Positions 39,701 to 53,167 of a DNA stretch of 64,000 bases are shown here, one piece after another (position 1 is the stretch's first letter; each line of letters starts with the position of its first letter). Location of the stretch: assembly GCF_037975245.1 (NCBI RefSeq), contig NC_092579.1:12448678-12512677 (forward strand), read 5' to 3'. The notes beneath the pieces were generated by a model that made no database searches, had not been told where the DNA came from, and saw nothing but the letters and a program-made list of their open reading frames with translations. Position numbers and translations under genes: made by a program. The DNA is from Apostichopus japonicus (Eukaryota; Echinodermata; Holothuroidea; Aspidochirotida; Stichopodidae).

Positions 39701-40050
39701 GTTCGAGCTGATGATCGAGACTCTCTTTTGCATCCGTGGTTCGAACCCCGGTGGTGACGTCTTTTACAGCAAGTGCCTACACGGGGAGCTGTAAGTATTA
39801 GTTAATCCACCTAATATCTCAGTCCATACAGTGGCGCGATGGCTTGGCGCACTGTACGAGCTGATGATCGAGACTCTCTTTTGCATCCGTGGTTCGAAAC
39901 CCCGGTGATGACGTCTTTTGCCGATCTTTTACAGCAAGTGCCTACACGGGGAGCTGTAAGTATTAGTTAATCCACCTAATATCTCAGTCCATACAGTGGC
40001 GCGATGGCTTGGCGCACTGTACGAGCTGATGATCGAGACTCTCTTTTGCA
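33780..40050 (+). repeat. 3079-bp tandem duplication (19 monomers)
   Basis: Every private marker I checked in about 33.78-36.86 kb recurs exactly 3079 bp later: GCCGATGTTTT (34247 and 37326), TTGTCGATC (34572 and 37651), GACGTATTTTGCC, GATGCTCGAGAC, GGTTCAAAACC, GGTTAGAAACC (35521 and 38600), CTTTTCAGCAAGTGCCTTC, CAAGTACCTAC, GACGTTTTTTACAG and TGTTCGAGCTG. The match runs on to roughly 36.97/40.05 kb, where N4 becomes GAAAACCCGG. No indel or substitution was noticed between the copies, so it is a very recent tandem duplication or an assembly duplication. Confidence 0.9.
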
Positions 40051-43000
40051 TCCGTGGTTCGAAAACCCGGTGATGACGTCTTTTGCCGATCTTTTACAGC
40101 AAGTGCCTACACGGGGAGCTGTAAGTATTAGTTAATCCAGCTAATATCTCAGTCCATACAGTGGCGCGATGGCTTGGCGCACTGTACGAGCTGATGATCG
40201 AGACTCTCTTTTGCATCCGTGGTTCAAAACCCCGGTGATGACGTCTTTTGCCGATCTTTTACAGCAAGTGCCTACACGGGGAGCTGTAAGTACTAGTTAA
40301 TCCAGCTAATATCTCAGTCCATACAGTGGCGCGATGGCTTGGCGCACTGTACGAGCTGATGATCGAGACTCTCTTTTGCATCCGTGGTTCGAACCCCGGT
40401 GGTGACGTCTTTTGCCGATCTTTTACAGCAAGTGCCTACACGGGGAGCTGTAAGTATTAGTTAATCCAGCTAATATCTCAGTCCATACAGTGGCGCGATG
40501 GCTTGGCGCACTGTACGAGCTGATGATCGAGACTCTCTTTTGCATCCGTGGTTAGAAACCCCGGTGATGACGTCTTTTGCCGATCTTTTCAGCAAGTGCC
40601 TTCACGGGGAGCTGTAAGTATTAGTTAATCCACCTAATATCTCAGTCCATACAGTGGCGCGATGGCTTGGCGCACTGTACGAGCTGATGATCGAGACTCT
40701 CTTTTGCATCCGTGGTTCGAAACCCCGGTGATGACGTCTTTTGCCGATCTTTTACAGCAAGTGCCTACACGGGGAGCTGTAAGTATTAGTTAATCCACCT
40801 AATATCTCAGTCCATACAGTGGCGCGATGGCTTGGCGCACTGTGCGAGCTGATGATCGAGACTCTCTTTTGCATCCGTGGTTCAAAACCCCGGTGATGAC
40901 GTCTTTTGCCGATCTTTTACAGCAAGTGCCTACACGGGGAGCTGTAAGTATTAGTTAATCCAGCTAATATCTCAGTCCATACAGTGGCGCGATGGCTTGG
41001 CGCACTGTACGAGCTGATGATCGAGACTCTCTTTTGCATCCGTGGTTCGAACCCCGGTGATGACGTCTTTTGCCGATCTTTTACAGCAAGTGCCTACACG
41101 GGGAGCTGTAAGTATTAGTTAATCCACCTAATATCTCAGTCCATACAGTGGCGCGATGGCTTGGCGCACTGTTCGAGCTGATGATCGAGACTCTCTTTTG
41201 CATCCGTGGTTCGAACCCCGGTGGTGACGTCTTTTACAGCAAGTGCCTACACGGGGAGCTGTAAGTATTAGTTAATCCACCTAATATCTCAGTCCATACA
41301 GTGGCGCGATGGCTTGGCGCACTGTACGAGCTGATGATCGAGACTCTCTTTTGCATCCGTGGTTCGAAACCCCGGTGATGACGTCTTTTGCCGATCTTTT
41401 ACAGCAAGTGCCTACACGGGGAGCTGTAAGTATTAGTTAATCCACCTAATATCTCAGTCCATACAGTGGCGCGATGGCTTGGCGCACTGTACGAGCTGAT
41501 GATCGAGACTCTCTTTTGCATCCGTGGTTCGAAAACCCGGTGATGACGTCTTTTGCCGATCTTTTACAGCAAGTGCCTACACGGGGAGCTGTAAGTATTA
41601 GTTAATCCAGCTAATATCTCAGTCCATACAGTGGCGCGATGGCTTGGCGCACTGTACGAGCTGATGATCGAGACTCTCTTTTGCATCCGTGGTTCAAAAC
41701 CCCGGTGATGACGTCTTTTGCCGATCTTTTACAGCAAGTGCCTACACGGGGAGCTGTAAGTACTAGTTAATCCAGCTAATATCTCAGTCCATACAGTGGC
41801 GCGATGGCTTGGCGCACTGTACGAGCTGATGATCGAGACTCTCTTTTGCATCCGTGGTTCGAACCCCGGTGGTGACGTCTTTTGCCGATCTTTTACAGCA
41901 AGTGCCTACACGGGGAGCTGTAAGTATTAGTTAATCCAGCTAATATCTCAGTCCATACAGTGGCGCGATGGCTTGGCGCACTGTACGAGCTGATGATCGA
42001 GACTCTCTTTTGCATCCGTGGTTAGAAACCCCGGTGATGACGTCTTTTGCCGATCTTTTCAGCAAGTGCCTTCACGGGGAGCTGTAAGTATTAGTTAATC
42101 CACCTAATATCTCAGTCCATACAGTGGCGCGATGGCTTGGCGCACTGTACGAGCTGATGATCGAGACTCTCTTTTGCATCCGTGGTTCAAAACCCCGGTG
42201 ATGACGTCTTTTGCCGATCTTTTACAGCAAGTGCCTACACGGGGAGCTGTAAGTACTAGTTAATCCACCTAATATCTCAGTCCATACAGTGGCGCGATGG
42301 CTTGGCGCACTGTACGAGCTGATGATCGAGACTCTCTTTTGCATCCGTGGTTCGAACCCCGGTGATGACGTCTTTTGCCGATCTTTTACAGCAAGTACCT
42401 ACACGGGGAGCTGTAAGTATTAGTTAATCCACCTAATATCTCAGTCCATACAGTGGCGCGATGGCTTGGCGCACTGTACGAGCTGATGATCGAGACTCTC
42501 TTTTGCATCCGTGGTTCGAAACCCGGTGGTGACGTTTTTTACAGCAAGTGCCTACACGGGGAGCTGTAAGTATTAGTTAATCCACCTAATATCTCAGTCC
42601 ATACAGTGGCGCGATGGCTTGGCGCACTGTACGAGCTGATGATCGAGACTCTCTTTTGCATCCGTGGTTCGAAACCCCGGTGATGACGTCTTTTGCCGAT
42701 CTTTTACAGCAAGTGCCTACACGGGGAGCTGTAAGTATTAGTTAATCCACCTAATATCTCAGTCCATACAGTGGCGCGATGGCTTGGCGCACTGTGCGAG
42801 CTGATGATCGAGACTCTCTTTTGCATCCGTGGTTCAAAACCCCGGTGATGACGTCTTTTGCCGATCTTTTACAGCAAGTGCCTACACGGGGAGCTGTAAG
42901 TATTAGTTAATCCACCTAATATCTCAGTCCATACAGTGGCGCGATGGCTTGGCGCACTGTACGAGCTGATGATCGAGACTCTCTTTTGCATCCGTGGTTC

Positions 43001-43500
43001 GAACCCCGGTGATGACGTCTTTTGCCGATCTTTTACAGCAAGTGCCTACACGGGGAGCTGTAAGTATTAGTTAATCCACCTAATATCTCAGTCCATACAG
43101 TGGCGCGATGGCTTGGCGCACTGTTCGAGCTGATGATCGAGACTCTCTTTTGCATCCGTGGTTCGAACCCCGGTGGTGACGTCTTTTACAGCAAGTGCCT
43201 ACACGGGGAGCTGTAAGTATTAGTTAATCCACCTAATATCTCAGTCCATACAGTGGCGCGATGGCTTGGCGCACTGTACGAGCTGATGATCGAGACTCTC
43301 TTTTGCATCCGTGGTTCGAAACCCCGGTGATGACGTCTTTTGCCGATCTTTTACAGCAAGTGCCTACACGGGGAGCTGTAAGTATTAGTTAATCCACCTA
43401 ATATCTCAGTCCATACAGTGGCGCGATGGCTTGGCGCACTGTACGAGCTGATGATCGAGACTCTCTTTTGCATCCGTGGTTCGAAAACCCGGTGATGACG
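38600..43500 (+). repeat. 1952/1470/1952-bp higher-order series
   Basis: TTAGAAA lies at 38600, 40552 and 42022, and GAAAACCCGG at 40061, 41531 and 43483. The gap from GAAAACCC to TTAGAAA is 491 bp both times. The gap from TTAGAAA to GAAAACCC is 1461, 979 and 1461 bp. The middle unit therefore lacks 482 bp, three monomers, namely those bearing CAAGTACCTAC and GACGTTTTTTACAG. This is three copies of a 12-monomer unit with one internally deleted, overlapping the second copy of the 3079-bp duplication. Confidence 0.87.
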
Positions 43501-44820
43501 TCTTTTGCCGATCTTTTACAGCAAGTGCCTACACGGGGAGCTGTAAGTATTAGTTAATCCACCTAATATCTCAGTCCATACAGTGGCGCGATGGCTTGGC
43601 GCACTGTACGAGCTGATGATCGAGACTCTCTTTTGCATCCGTGGTTCGAACCCCGGTGATGACGTCTTTTGCCGATCTTTTACAGCAAGTGCCTACACGG
43701 GGAGCTGTAAGTATTAGTTAATCCACCTAATATCTCAGTCCATACAGTGGCGCGATGGCTTGGCGAACTGTACGAGCTGATGATCGAGACTCTCTTTTGC
43801 ATCCGTGGTTCGAAACCCGGTGATGACGTCTTTAGCCGATCTTTTACCGCAAGTGCCTACACGGGGAGCTGTAAGTATTAGTTAATCCACCTAATATCTC
43901 AGTCCATACAGTGGCGCGATGGCTTGGCGCACTGTACGAGCTGATGATCGAGACTCTCTTTTGCATCCGTGGTTCGAACCCCGGTGATGACGTCTTTTGC
44001 CGATCTTTTACAGCAAGTGCCTACACGGGGAGCTGTAAGTATTAGTTAATCCACCTAATATCTCAGTCCATACAGTGGCGCGATGGCTTGGCGCACTGTA
44101 CGAGCTGATGATCGAGACTCTCTTTTGCATCCGTGGTTCGAAACCCGGTGGTGACGTCTTTTACAGCAAGTGCCTACACGGGGAGCTGTAAGTATTAGTT
44201 AATCCACCTAATATCTCAGTCCATACAGTGGCGCGATGGCTTGGCGCACTGTACGAGCTGATGATCGAGACTCTCTTTTGCATCCGTGGTTCGAAACCCC
44301 GGTGATGACGTCTTTTGCCGATCTTTTACAGCAAGTGCCTACACGGGGAGCTGTAAGTATTAGTTAATCCACCTAATATCTCAGTCCATACAGTGGCGCG
44401 ATGGCTTGGCGCACTGTGCAAGCTGATGATCGAGACTCTCTTTTGCATCCGTGGTTCAAAACCCCGGTGATGACGTCTTTTGCCGATCTTTTACAGCAAG
44501 TGCCTACACGGGGAGCTGTAAGTATTAGTTAATCCACCTAATATCTCAGTCCATACAGTGGCGCGATGGCTTGGCGCACTGTAAGAGCTGATGATCGAGA
44601 CTCTCTTTTGCATCCGTGGTTCGAACCCCGGTGATGACGTCTTTTGCCGATCTTTTACAGCAAGTGCCTACACGGGGAGCTGTAAGTATTAGTTAATCCA
44701 CCTAATATCTCAGTCCATACAGTGGCGCGATGGCTTGGCGCACTGTTCGAGCTGATGATCGAGACTCTCTTTTGCATCCGTGGTTCGAACCCCGGTGGTG
44801 ACGTCTTTTACAGCAAGTGC
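42400..44820 (+). repeat. 1622-bp offset partial copy of the preceding series
   Basis: GAAACCCGGTGGTGACG (42518 and 44140) and TGTTCGAGCTG (43123 and 44745) recur 1622 bp apart with the TTCAAAACC monomer between them. The later copy carries private changes TGTGCAAGC near 44417 and GTAAGAGCTG near 44581, and has GACGTCTTTTAC where the earlier has GACGTTTTTTAC. It appears to be an older, more diverged relative of the same block. Confidence 0.72.
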
Positions 44821-44874
44821 CTACACGGGGAGCTGTAAGTATTAGTTAATCCAGCTAATATCTCAGTCCATACA

Positions 44875-47800
44875 GTGGCGCGATGGCTTGGCGCACTGTA
44901 CGAGCTGATGATCGAGACTCTCTTTTGCATCCGTGGTTCGAACCCCGGTGGTGACGTCTTTTGCCGATCTTTTACAGCAAGTGCCTACACGGGGAGCTGT
45001 AAGTATCAGTTAATCCACCTAATATCTCAGTCCATACAGTGGCGCGATGGCTTGGCGCACTGTACGAGCTGATGATCGAGACTCTCTTTTGCATCCGTGG
45101 TTCGAACCCCGGTGATGACGTCTTTTGCCGATCTTTTAAAGCAAGTGCCTACACGGGGAGCTGTAAGTATTAGTTAATCCACCTAATATGTCAGTCCATA
45201 CAGTGGCGCGATGGCTTGGCGCACTGTACGAGCTGATGATCGAGACTATCTTTTGCCTCCGTGGTTCGAACCCCGGTGGTGACGTCTTTTACAGCAAGTG
45301 CCTACACGGGGAGCTGTAAGTATTAGTTAATCCACCTAATATCTCAGTCCATACAGTGGCGCGATGGCTTGGCGCACTGTACGAGCTGAAGATCGAGACT
45401 CTCTTTTGCATCCGTGGTTCGAAACCCCGGTGATGACGTCTTTTGCCGATCTTTTTCAGCAAGTGCCTACACGGGGAGCTGTAAGTATAAGTTAATCCAC
45501 CTAATATCTCAGTCCATACAGTGGCGCGATGGCTTGGCGCACTGTACGAGCTGATGATCGAGACTCTCTTTTGCATCCGTGGTTCGAAAACCGGTGATGA
45601 CGTTTTTTACAGCAAGTGCCTACACGGGGAGCTGTAAGTATTAGTTAATCCACCTAATATCTCAGTCCATACAGTGGCGCGATGGCTTGGCGCACTGTAC
45701 GAGCTGATGATCGAGACTCTCTTTTGCATCCGTGGTTCGAACCCCGGTGATGACGTCTTTTGCCGATCTTTTACAGCAAGTGCCTACACGGGGAGCTGTA
45801 AGTATTAGTTAATCCACCTAATATCTCAGTCCATACAGTGGCGCGATGGCTTGGCGCACTGTACGAGCTGATGATCGAGACTCTCTTTTGCATCCGTGGT
45901 TCGAACCCCGGTGATGACGTCTTTTGCCGATCTTTTAAAACAAGTGCCTACACGGGGAGCTGTAAGTATCAGTTAATCCACCTAATATCTCAGTCCATAC
46001 AGTGGCGCGATGGCTTGGCGCACTGTACGAGCTGATGATCGAGACTCTCTTTTGCATCCGTGGTTCGAACCCCGGTGATGACGTCTTTTGCCGATCTTTT
46101 ACAGCAAGTGCCTACACGGGGAGCTGTAAGTATTAGTTAATCCACCTAATATCTCAGTCCATACAGTGGCGCGATGGCTTGGCGCACTGTACGAGCTGAT
46201 GATCGAGACTCTCTTTTGCATCCGTGGTTCGAACCCCGGTGATGACGTCTTTTGCCGATCTTTTACAGCAAGTGCCTACACGGGGAGCTGTAAGTATTAG
46301 TTAATCCACCTAATATCTCAGTCCATACAGTGGCGCGATGGCTTGGCGCACTGTACGAGCTGATGATCGAGACTCTCTTTTGCATCCGTGGTTCGAAAAC
46401 CCGGTGATGACGTCTTTTGCCGATCTTTTACAGCAAGTGCCTACACGGGGAGCTGTAAGTATTAGTTAATCCACCTAATATCTCAGTCCATACAGTGGCG
46501 CGATGGCTTGGCGCACTGTACGAGCTGATGATCCGTGGTTCGAACCCCGGTGATGACGTCTTTTGCCGATCTTTTACAGCAAGTGCCTACACGGGGAGCT
46601 GTAAGTATTAGTTAATCCACCTAATATCTCAGTCCATACAGTGGCGCGATGGCTTGGCGCACTGTACGAGCTGATGATCGAGACTCTCTTTTGCATCCGT
46701 GGTTCGAAACCCTGTGATGACGTCTTTTACAGCAAGTGCCTACACGGGGAGCTGTAAGTATTAGTTAATCCACCTAATATCTCAGTCCATACAGTGGCGC
46801 GATGGCTTGGCGCACTGTACGAGCTGATGATCGAGACTCTCTTTTGCATCCGTGGTTCGAAACCCCGGTGATGACGTCTTTTGCCGATCTTTTACAGCAA
46901 GTGCCTACACGGGGAGCTGTAAGTATTAGTTAATCCACCTAATATCTCAGTCCATACAGTGGCGCGATGGCTTGGCGCACTGTACGAGCTGATGATCGAG
47001 ACTCTCTTTTACATCCGTGGTTCGAACAACGGTGATGACGTCTTTTGCCGATCTTTTAAAGCAAGTGCCTACACGGGGAGCTGTAAGTATTAGTTAATCC
47101 ACCTAATATCTCAGTCCATACAGTGGCGCGATGGCTTGGCGCACTGTACGAGCTGATGATCGAGACTCTCTTTTGCATCCGTGGTTCGAAACCCCGGTGA
47201 TGACGTCTTTTGCCGATCTTTTACAGCAAGTGCCTACACGGGGAGCTGTAAGTATTAGTTAATCCACCTAATATCTCAGTCCATACAGTGGCGCGATGGC
47301 TTGGCGCACTGTACGAGCTGATGATCGAGACTCTCTTTTGCATCCGTGGTTCGAACCCCGGTGGTGACGTCTTTTGCCGATCTTTTACAGCAAGTGCCTA
47401 CACGGGGAGCTGTAAGTATCAGTTAATCCACCTAATATCTCAGTCCATACAGTGGCGCGATGGCTTGGCGCACTGTACGAGCTGATGATCGAGACTCTCT
47501 TTTGCATCCGTGGTTCGAACCCCGGTGATGACGTCTTTTGCCGATCTTTTAAAGCAAGTGCCTACACGGGGAGCTGTAAGTATTAGTTAATCCACCTAAT
47601 ATGTCAGTCCATACAGTGGCGCGATGGCTTGGCGCACTGTACGAGCTGATGATCGAGACTATCTTTTGCCTCCGTGGTTCGAACCCCGGTGGTGACGTCT
47701 TTTACAGCAAGTGCCTACACGGGGAGCTGTAAGTATTAGTTAATCCACCTAATATCTCAGTCCATACAGTGGCGCGATGGCTTGGCGCACTGTACGAGCT

Positions 47801-48800
47801 GAAGATCGAGACTCTCTTTTGCATCCGTGGTTCGAAACCCCGGTGATGACGTCTTTTGCCGATCTTTTTCAGCAAGTGCCTACACGGGGAGCTGTAAGTA
47901 TAAGTTAATCCACCTAATATCTCAGTCCATACAGTGGCGCGATGGCTTGGCGCACTGTACGAGCTGATGATCGAGACTCTCTTTTGCATCCGTGGTTCGA
48001 AAACCGGTGATGACGTTTTTTACAGCAAGTGCCTACACGGGGAGCTGTAAGTATTAGTTAATCCACCTAATATCTCAGTCCATACAGTGGCGCGATGGCT
48101 TGGCGCACTGTACGAGCTGATGATCGAGACTCTCTTTTGCATCCGTGATTCGAACCCCGGTGATGACGTCTTTTGCCGATCTTTTACAGCAAGTGCCTAC
48201 ACGGGGAGCTGTAAGTATTAGTTAATCCACCTAATATCTCAGTCCATACAGTGGCGCGATGGCTTGGCGCACTGTACGAGCTGATGATCGAGACTCTCTT
48301 TTGCATCCGTGGTTCGAACCCCGGTGATGACGTCTTTTGCCGATCTTTTAAAGCAAGTGCCTACACGGGGAGCTGTAAGTATCAGTTAATCCACCTAATA
48401 TCTCAGTCCATACAGTGGCGCGATGGCTTGGCGCACTGTACGAGCTGATGATCGAGACTCTCTTTTGCATCCGTGGTTCGAACCCCGGTGATGACGTCTT
48501 TTGCCGATCTTTTACAGCAAGTGCCTACACGGGGAGCTGTAAGTATTAGTTAATCCACCTAATATCTCAGTCCATACAGTGGCGCGATGGCTTGGCGCAC
48601 TGTACGAGCTGATGATCGAGACTCTCTTTTGCATCCGTGGTTCGAACCCCGGTGATGACGTCTTTTGCCGATCTTTTGCAGCAAGTGCCTACACGGGGAG
48701 CTGTAAGTATTAGTTAATCCACCTAATATCTCAGTCCATACAGTGGCGCGATGGCTTGGCGCACTGTGCGAGCTGATGATCGAGACTCTCTTTTGCATCC
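44875..48800 (+). repeat. 2413-bp offset duplication (about 15 monomers)
   Basis: A marker string recurs 2413 bp apart: GGTGGTG with TATCAG (monomers at 44875 and 47288), CTAATATGTCAG, GCCTCCGTGG, GCTGAAGATCGAG, TTTTTCAGC, TATAAGTTAATC and GACGTTTTTTACAG. Matching runs about 1.5 kb per copy (to about 46.39 and 48.80 kb). Single-copy differences include CCGTGATTCG near 48148 and TTTAAAACAAG near 45935. Between the copies lies the unique 146-bp monomer at 46436. Confidence 0.87.
46436..46581 (+). repeat. 146-bp monomer with 18-bp deletion between anticodon-like and T arms
   Basis: GAGCTGATGATCCGTGGTTCG replaces the normal segment; the 18 bases CGAGACTCTCTTTTGCAT are missing. The ends share ATC, consistent with microhomology-mediated loss. 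It removes precisely the pyrimidine stretch with the internal TTTT, bringing the A and B boxes to 41 bases apart, near tRNA spacing. I noticed only one such copy, so it has not been amplified here. Confidence 0.85.
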
Positions 48801-50629
48801 GTGGTTCGAACCCCGGTGGTGACGTCTTTTACAGCAAGTGCCTACACGGGGAGCTGTAAGTATTAGTTAATCCACCTAATATCTCAGTCCATACAGTGGC
48901 GCGATGGCTTGGCGCACTGTACGAGCTGATGATCGAGACTCTCTTTTGCATCCGTGGTTCGAAACCCCGGTGATGACGTCTTTTGCCGATCTTTTACAGC
49001 AAGTGCCTACACGGGGAGCTGTAAGTATTAGTTAATCCACCTAATATCTCAGTCCATACAGTGGCGCGATGGCTTGGCGCACTGTACGAGCTGATGATCG
49101 AGACTCTCTTTTGCATCCGTGGTTCGAACCCCGGTGATGACGTCTTTTGCCGATCTTTTAAAGCAAGTGCCTACACGGGGGGCTGTAAGTATTAGTTAAT
49201 CCACCTAATATCTCAGTCCATACAGTGGCGCGATGGCTTGGCGCACTGTACGAGCTGATGATCGAGACTCTCTTTTGCATCCGTGGTTCGAAAACCGGTG
49301 ATGACGTTTTTTACAGCAAGTGCCTACACGGGGAGCTGTAAGTATTAGTTAATCCACCTAATATCTCAGTCCATACAGTGGCGCGATGGCTTGGCGCACT
49401 GTACGAGCTGATGATCGAGACTCTCGTTTGCATCCGTGGTTCGAACCCCGGTGATGACGTCTTTTGCCGATCTTTTACAGCAAGTGCCTACACGGGGAGC
49501 TGTAAGTATTAGTTAATCCACCTAATATCTCAGTCCATACAGTGGCGCGATGGCTTGGCGCACTGTACGAGCTGATGATCGAGACTCTCTTTTGCATCCG
49601 TGGTTCGAACCCCTGTGATGACGTCTTTTGCCGATCTTTTACAGCAAGTGCCTACACGAGGAGCTGTAAGTATCAGTTAATCCACCTAATATCTCAGTCC
49701 ATACAGTGGCGCGATGGCTTGGCGCACTGTACGAGCTGATGATCGAGACTCTCTTTTGCATCCGTGGTTCGAACCCCGGTGATGACGTCTTTTGCCGATC
49801 TTTTACAGCAAGTGCCTACACGGGGAGCTGTAAGTATTAGTTAATCCACCTAATATCTCAGTCCATACAGTTGCGCGATGGCTTGGCCCACTGTACGAGC
49901 TGATGATCGAGACTCTCTTTTGCATCCGTGGTTCGAAACCCCGGTGATGACGTCTTTTGCCGATCTTTTACAGCAAGTGCCTACACGGGGAGCTGTAAGT
50001 ATTAGTTAATCCAGCTAATATCTCAGTCCATACAGTGGCGCGATGGCTTGGCGCACTGTACGAGCTGATGATCGAGACTCTCTTTTGCATCCGTGGTTCG
50101 AACCCCGGTGGTGACGTCTTTTACAGCAAGTGCCTACACGGGGAGCTGTAAGTATTAGTTAATCCACCTAATATCTCAGTCCATACAGTGGCGCGATGGC
50201 TTGGCGCACTGTACGAGCTGATGATCGAGACTCTCTTTTGCATCCGTGGTTCGAACCCCGGTGATGACGTCTTTTGCCGATCTTTTACAGCAAGTGCCTA
50301 CACGGGGAGCTGTAAGTATTAGTTAATCCACCTAATATCTCAGTCCATACAGTGGCGCGATGGCTTGGCGCACTGTACGAGCTGATGATCGAGACTCTCT
50401 TTTGCATCCGTGGTTCGAACCCCGGTGATGACGTCTTTTGCCGATCTTTTAAAGCAAGTGCCTACACGAGGAGCTGTAAGTATCAGTTAATCCACCTAAT
50501 ATCTCAGTCCATACAGTGGCGCGATGGCTTGGCGCACTGTACGAGCTGATGATCGAGACTCTCTTTTGCATCCGTGGTTCGAAACCCCTGTGGTGACGTC
50601 TTTTGCCGATCTTTTACAGCAAGTGCCTA

Positions 50630-51926
50630 CACGGGGAGCTGTAAGTATTAGTTAATCCACCTAATATCTCAGTCCATACAGTGGCGCGATGGCTTGGCGC
50701 ACTGTACGAGCTGATGATCGAGACTCTCTTTTGCATCCGTGGTTCGAACCCCGGTGATGACGTCTTTTGCCGATCTTTTACAGCAAGTGCCTACACGGGG
50801 AGCTGTAAGTATTAGTTAATCCACCTAATATCTCAGTCCATACAGTGGCGCGATGGCTTGGCGCACTGTACGAGCTGATGATCGGGACTATCTTTTGCAT
50901 CCGTGGTTCGAACCCCGGTGGTGACGTCTTTTACAGCAAGTGCCTACACGGGGAGCTGTAAGTATTAGTTAATCCACCTAATATCTCAGTCCATACAGTG
51001 GCGCGATGGCTTGGCGCACTGTACGAGCTGATGATCGAGACTCTCTTTTGCATCCGTGGTTCGAAACCCCGGTGATGACGTCTTTTGCCGATCTTTTACA
51101 GCAAGTGCCTACACGGGGAGCTGTAAGTATTAGTTAATCCACCTAATATCTCAGTCCATACAGTGGCGCGATGGCTTGGCGCACTGTACGAGCTGATGAT
51201 CGAGACTCTCTTTTGCATCCGTGGTTCGAAACCCCAGTGGTGACGTCTTTTGCCGATCTTTTACAGCAAGTGCCTACACGGGGAGCTGTAAGTATTAGTT
51301 AATCCACCTAATATCTCAGTCCATACAGTGGCGCGATGGCTTGGCGCACTGTACGAGCTGATGATCGAGACTCTCTTTTGCATCCGTGGTTCGAACCCCG
51401 GTGATGACGTCTTTAGCCGATCTTTTACAGCAAGTGCCTACACGGGGAGCTGTAAGTATTAGTTAATCCACCTAATATCTCAGTCCATACAGTGGCGCGA
51501 TGGCTTGGCGCACTGTACGAGCTGATGATCGAGACTCTCTTTTGCATCCGTGGTTCGAACCCCGGTGATGACGTCTTTTGCCGATCTTTTACAGCAAGTG
51601 CCTACACGGGGAGCTGTAAGTATTAGTTAATCCACCTAATATCTCAGTCCATACAGTGGCGCGATGGCTTGGCGCACTGTACGAGCTGATGATCGGGACT
51701 ATCTTTTGCATCCGTGGTTCGAACCCCGGTGGTGACGTCTTTTACAGCAAGTGCCTACACGGGGAGCTGTAAGTATTAGTTAATCCACCTAATATCTCAG
51801 TCCATACAGTGGCGCGATGGCTTGGCGCACTGTACGAGCTGATGATCGAGACTCTCTTTTGCATCCGTGGTTCGAAACCCCGGTGATGACGTCTTTTGCC
51901 GATCTTTTACAGCAAGTGCCTACACG
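50630..51926 (+). repeat. 811-bp offset pair marked by ATCGGGACTATC
   Basis: GATGATCGGGACTATC occurs at 50881 and 51692, exactly 811 bp apart, each in a short GAACCCCGGTGGTG monomer followed by an N5 copy. The spacing equals that of the pentamer at 1.6-2.9 and 53.5-58 kb, but the marker combination is different, so this may be a separate five-monomer event. The copies diverge beyond about three monomers. Confidence 0.75.
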
Positions 51927-53167
51927 GGGAGCTGTAAGTATTAGTTAATCCACCTAATATCTCAGTCCATACAGTGGCGCGATGGCTTGGCGCACTGTAC
52001 GAGCTGATGATCGAGACTCTCTTTTGCATCCGTGGTTCGAAAACCGGTGATGACGTCTTTTACAGCAAGTGCCTACACGGGGAGCTGTAAGTATTAGTTA
52101 ATCCACCTAATATCTCAGTCCATACAGTGGCGCGATGGCTTGGCGCACTGTACGAGCTGATGATCGAGACTCTCTTTTGCATCCGTGGTTCGAAACCCGG
52201 TGATGACGTCTTTTGCCGATCTTTTACAGCAAGTGCCTACACGGGGAGCTGTAAGTATTAGTTAATTCACCTAATATCTCAGTCCATACAGTGGCGCGAT
52301 GACTTGACGCACTGTACGAGCTGATGATCGAGACTCTCTTTTGCATCCGTGGTTCGAACCAAGGTGATGACGTCTTTTGCCGATCTTTTACAGCAAGTGC
52401 CTACACGGGGAGCTGTAAGTATTAGTTAATCCACCTAATATCTCAGTCCATACAGTGGCGCGATGGCTTGGCGCACTGTACGAGCTGATGATCGAGACTC
52501 TCTTTTGCATCCGTGGTTCGAAACCCCGGTGGTGACGTCTTTTGCCGATCTTTTACAGCAAGTGCCTACACGGGGAGCTGTAAGTATTAGTTAATCCACC
52601 TAATATCTCAGTCCATACAGTGGCGCGATGGCTTGGCGCACTGTACGAGCTGATGATCGAGACTCTCTTTTGCATCCGTGGTTCGAACCCCGGTGATGAC
52701 GTCTTTTGCCGATCTTTTAAAGCAAGTGCCTACACGGGGAGCTGTAAGTATTAGTTAATCCACCTAATATCTCAGTCCATACAGTGGCGCGATGGCTTGG
52801 CGCACTGTACGAGCTGATGATCGAGACTCTCTTTTGCATCCGTGGTTCGAACCACGGTGGTGACGTCTTTTACAGCAAGTGCCTACACGGGGAGCTGTAA
52901 GTATTAGTTAATCCACCTAATATCTCAGTCCATACAGTGGCGCGATGGCTTGGCGCACTGTACGAGCTGATGATCGAGACTCTCTTTTGCATCCGTGGTT
53001 CGAAACCCCGGTGATGACGTCTTTTGCCGATCTTTTACAGCAAGTGCCTACACGGGGAGCTGTAAGTATTAGTTAATCCACCTAATATCTCAGTCCATAC
53101 AGTGGCGCGATGGCTTGGCGCACTGTACGAGCTGATGATCGAGACTCTCTTTTGCATCCGTGGTTCG

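Noticed and set aside
6878-48798. Reverse open reading frames of 60-95 codons (for example 6878-7165, 45289-45576, 48559-48798)
   Set aside because: They are reverse-strand readings of two successive monomers, with an internally repeated peptide that follows the DNA repeat. There is no sign of coding selection.
4649-50549. Forward open reading frames of 64-65 codons (for example 4649-4846, 6136-6333, 25984-26181, 50352-50549)
   Set aside because: All are the same stretch of the satellite read through a TATCAG (or similar) variant. They have no consistent upstream signals, run across monomer junctions and carry no recognisable domain.
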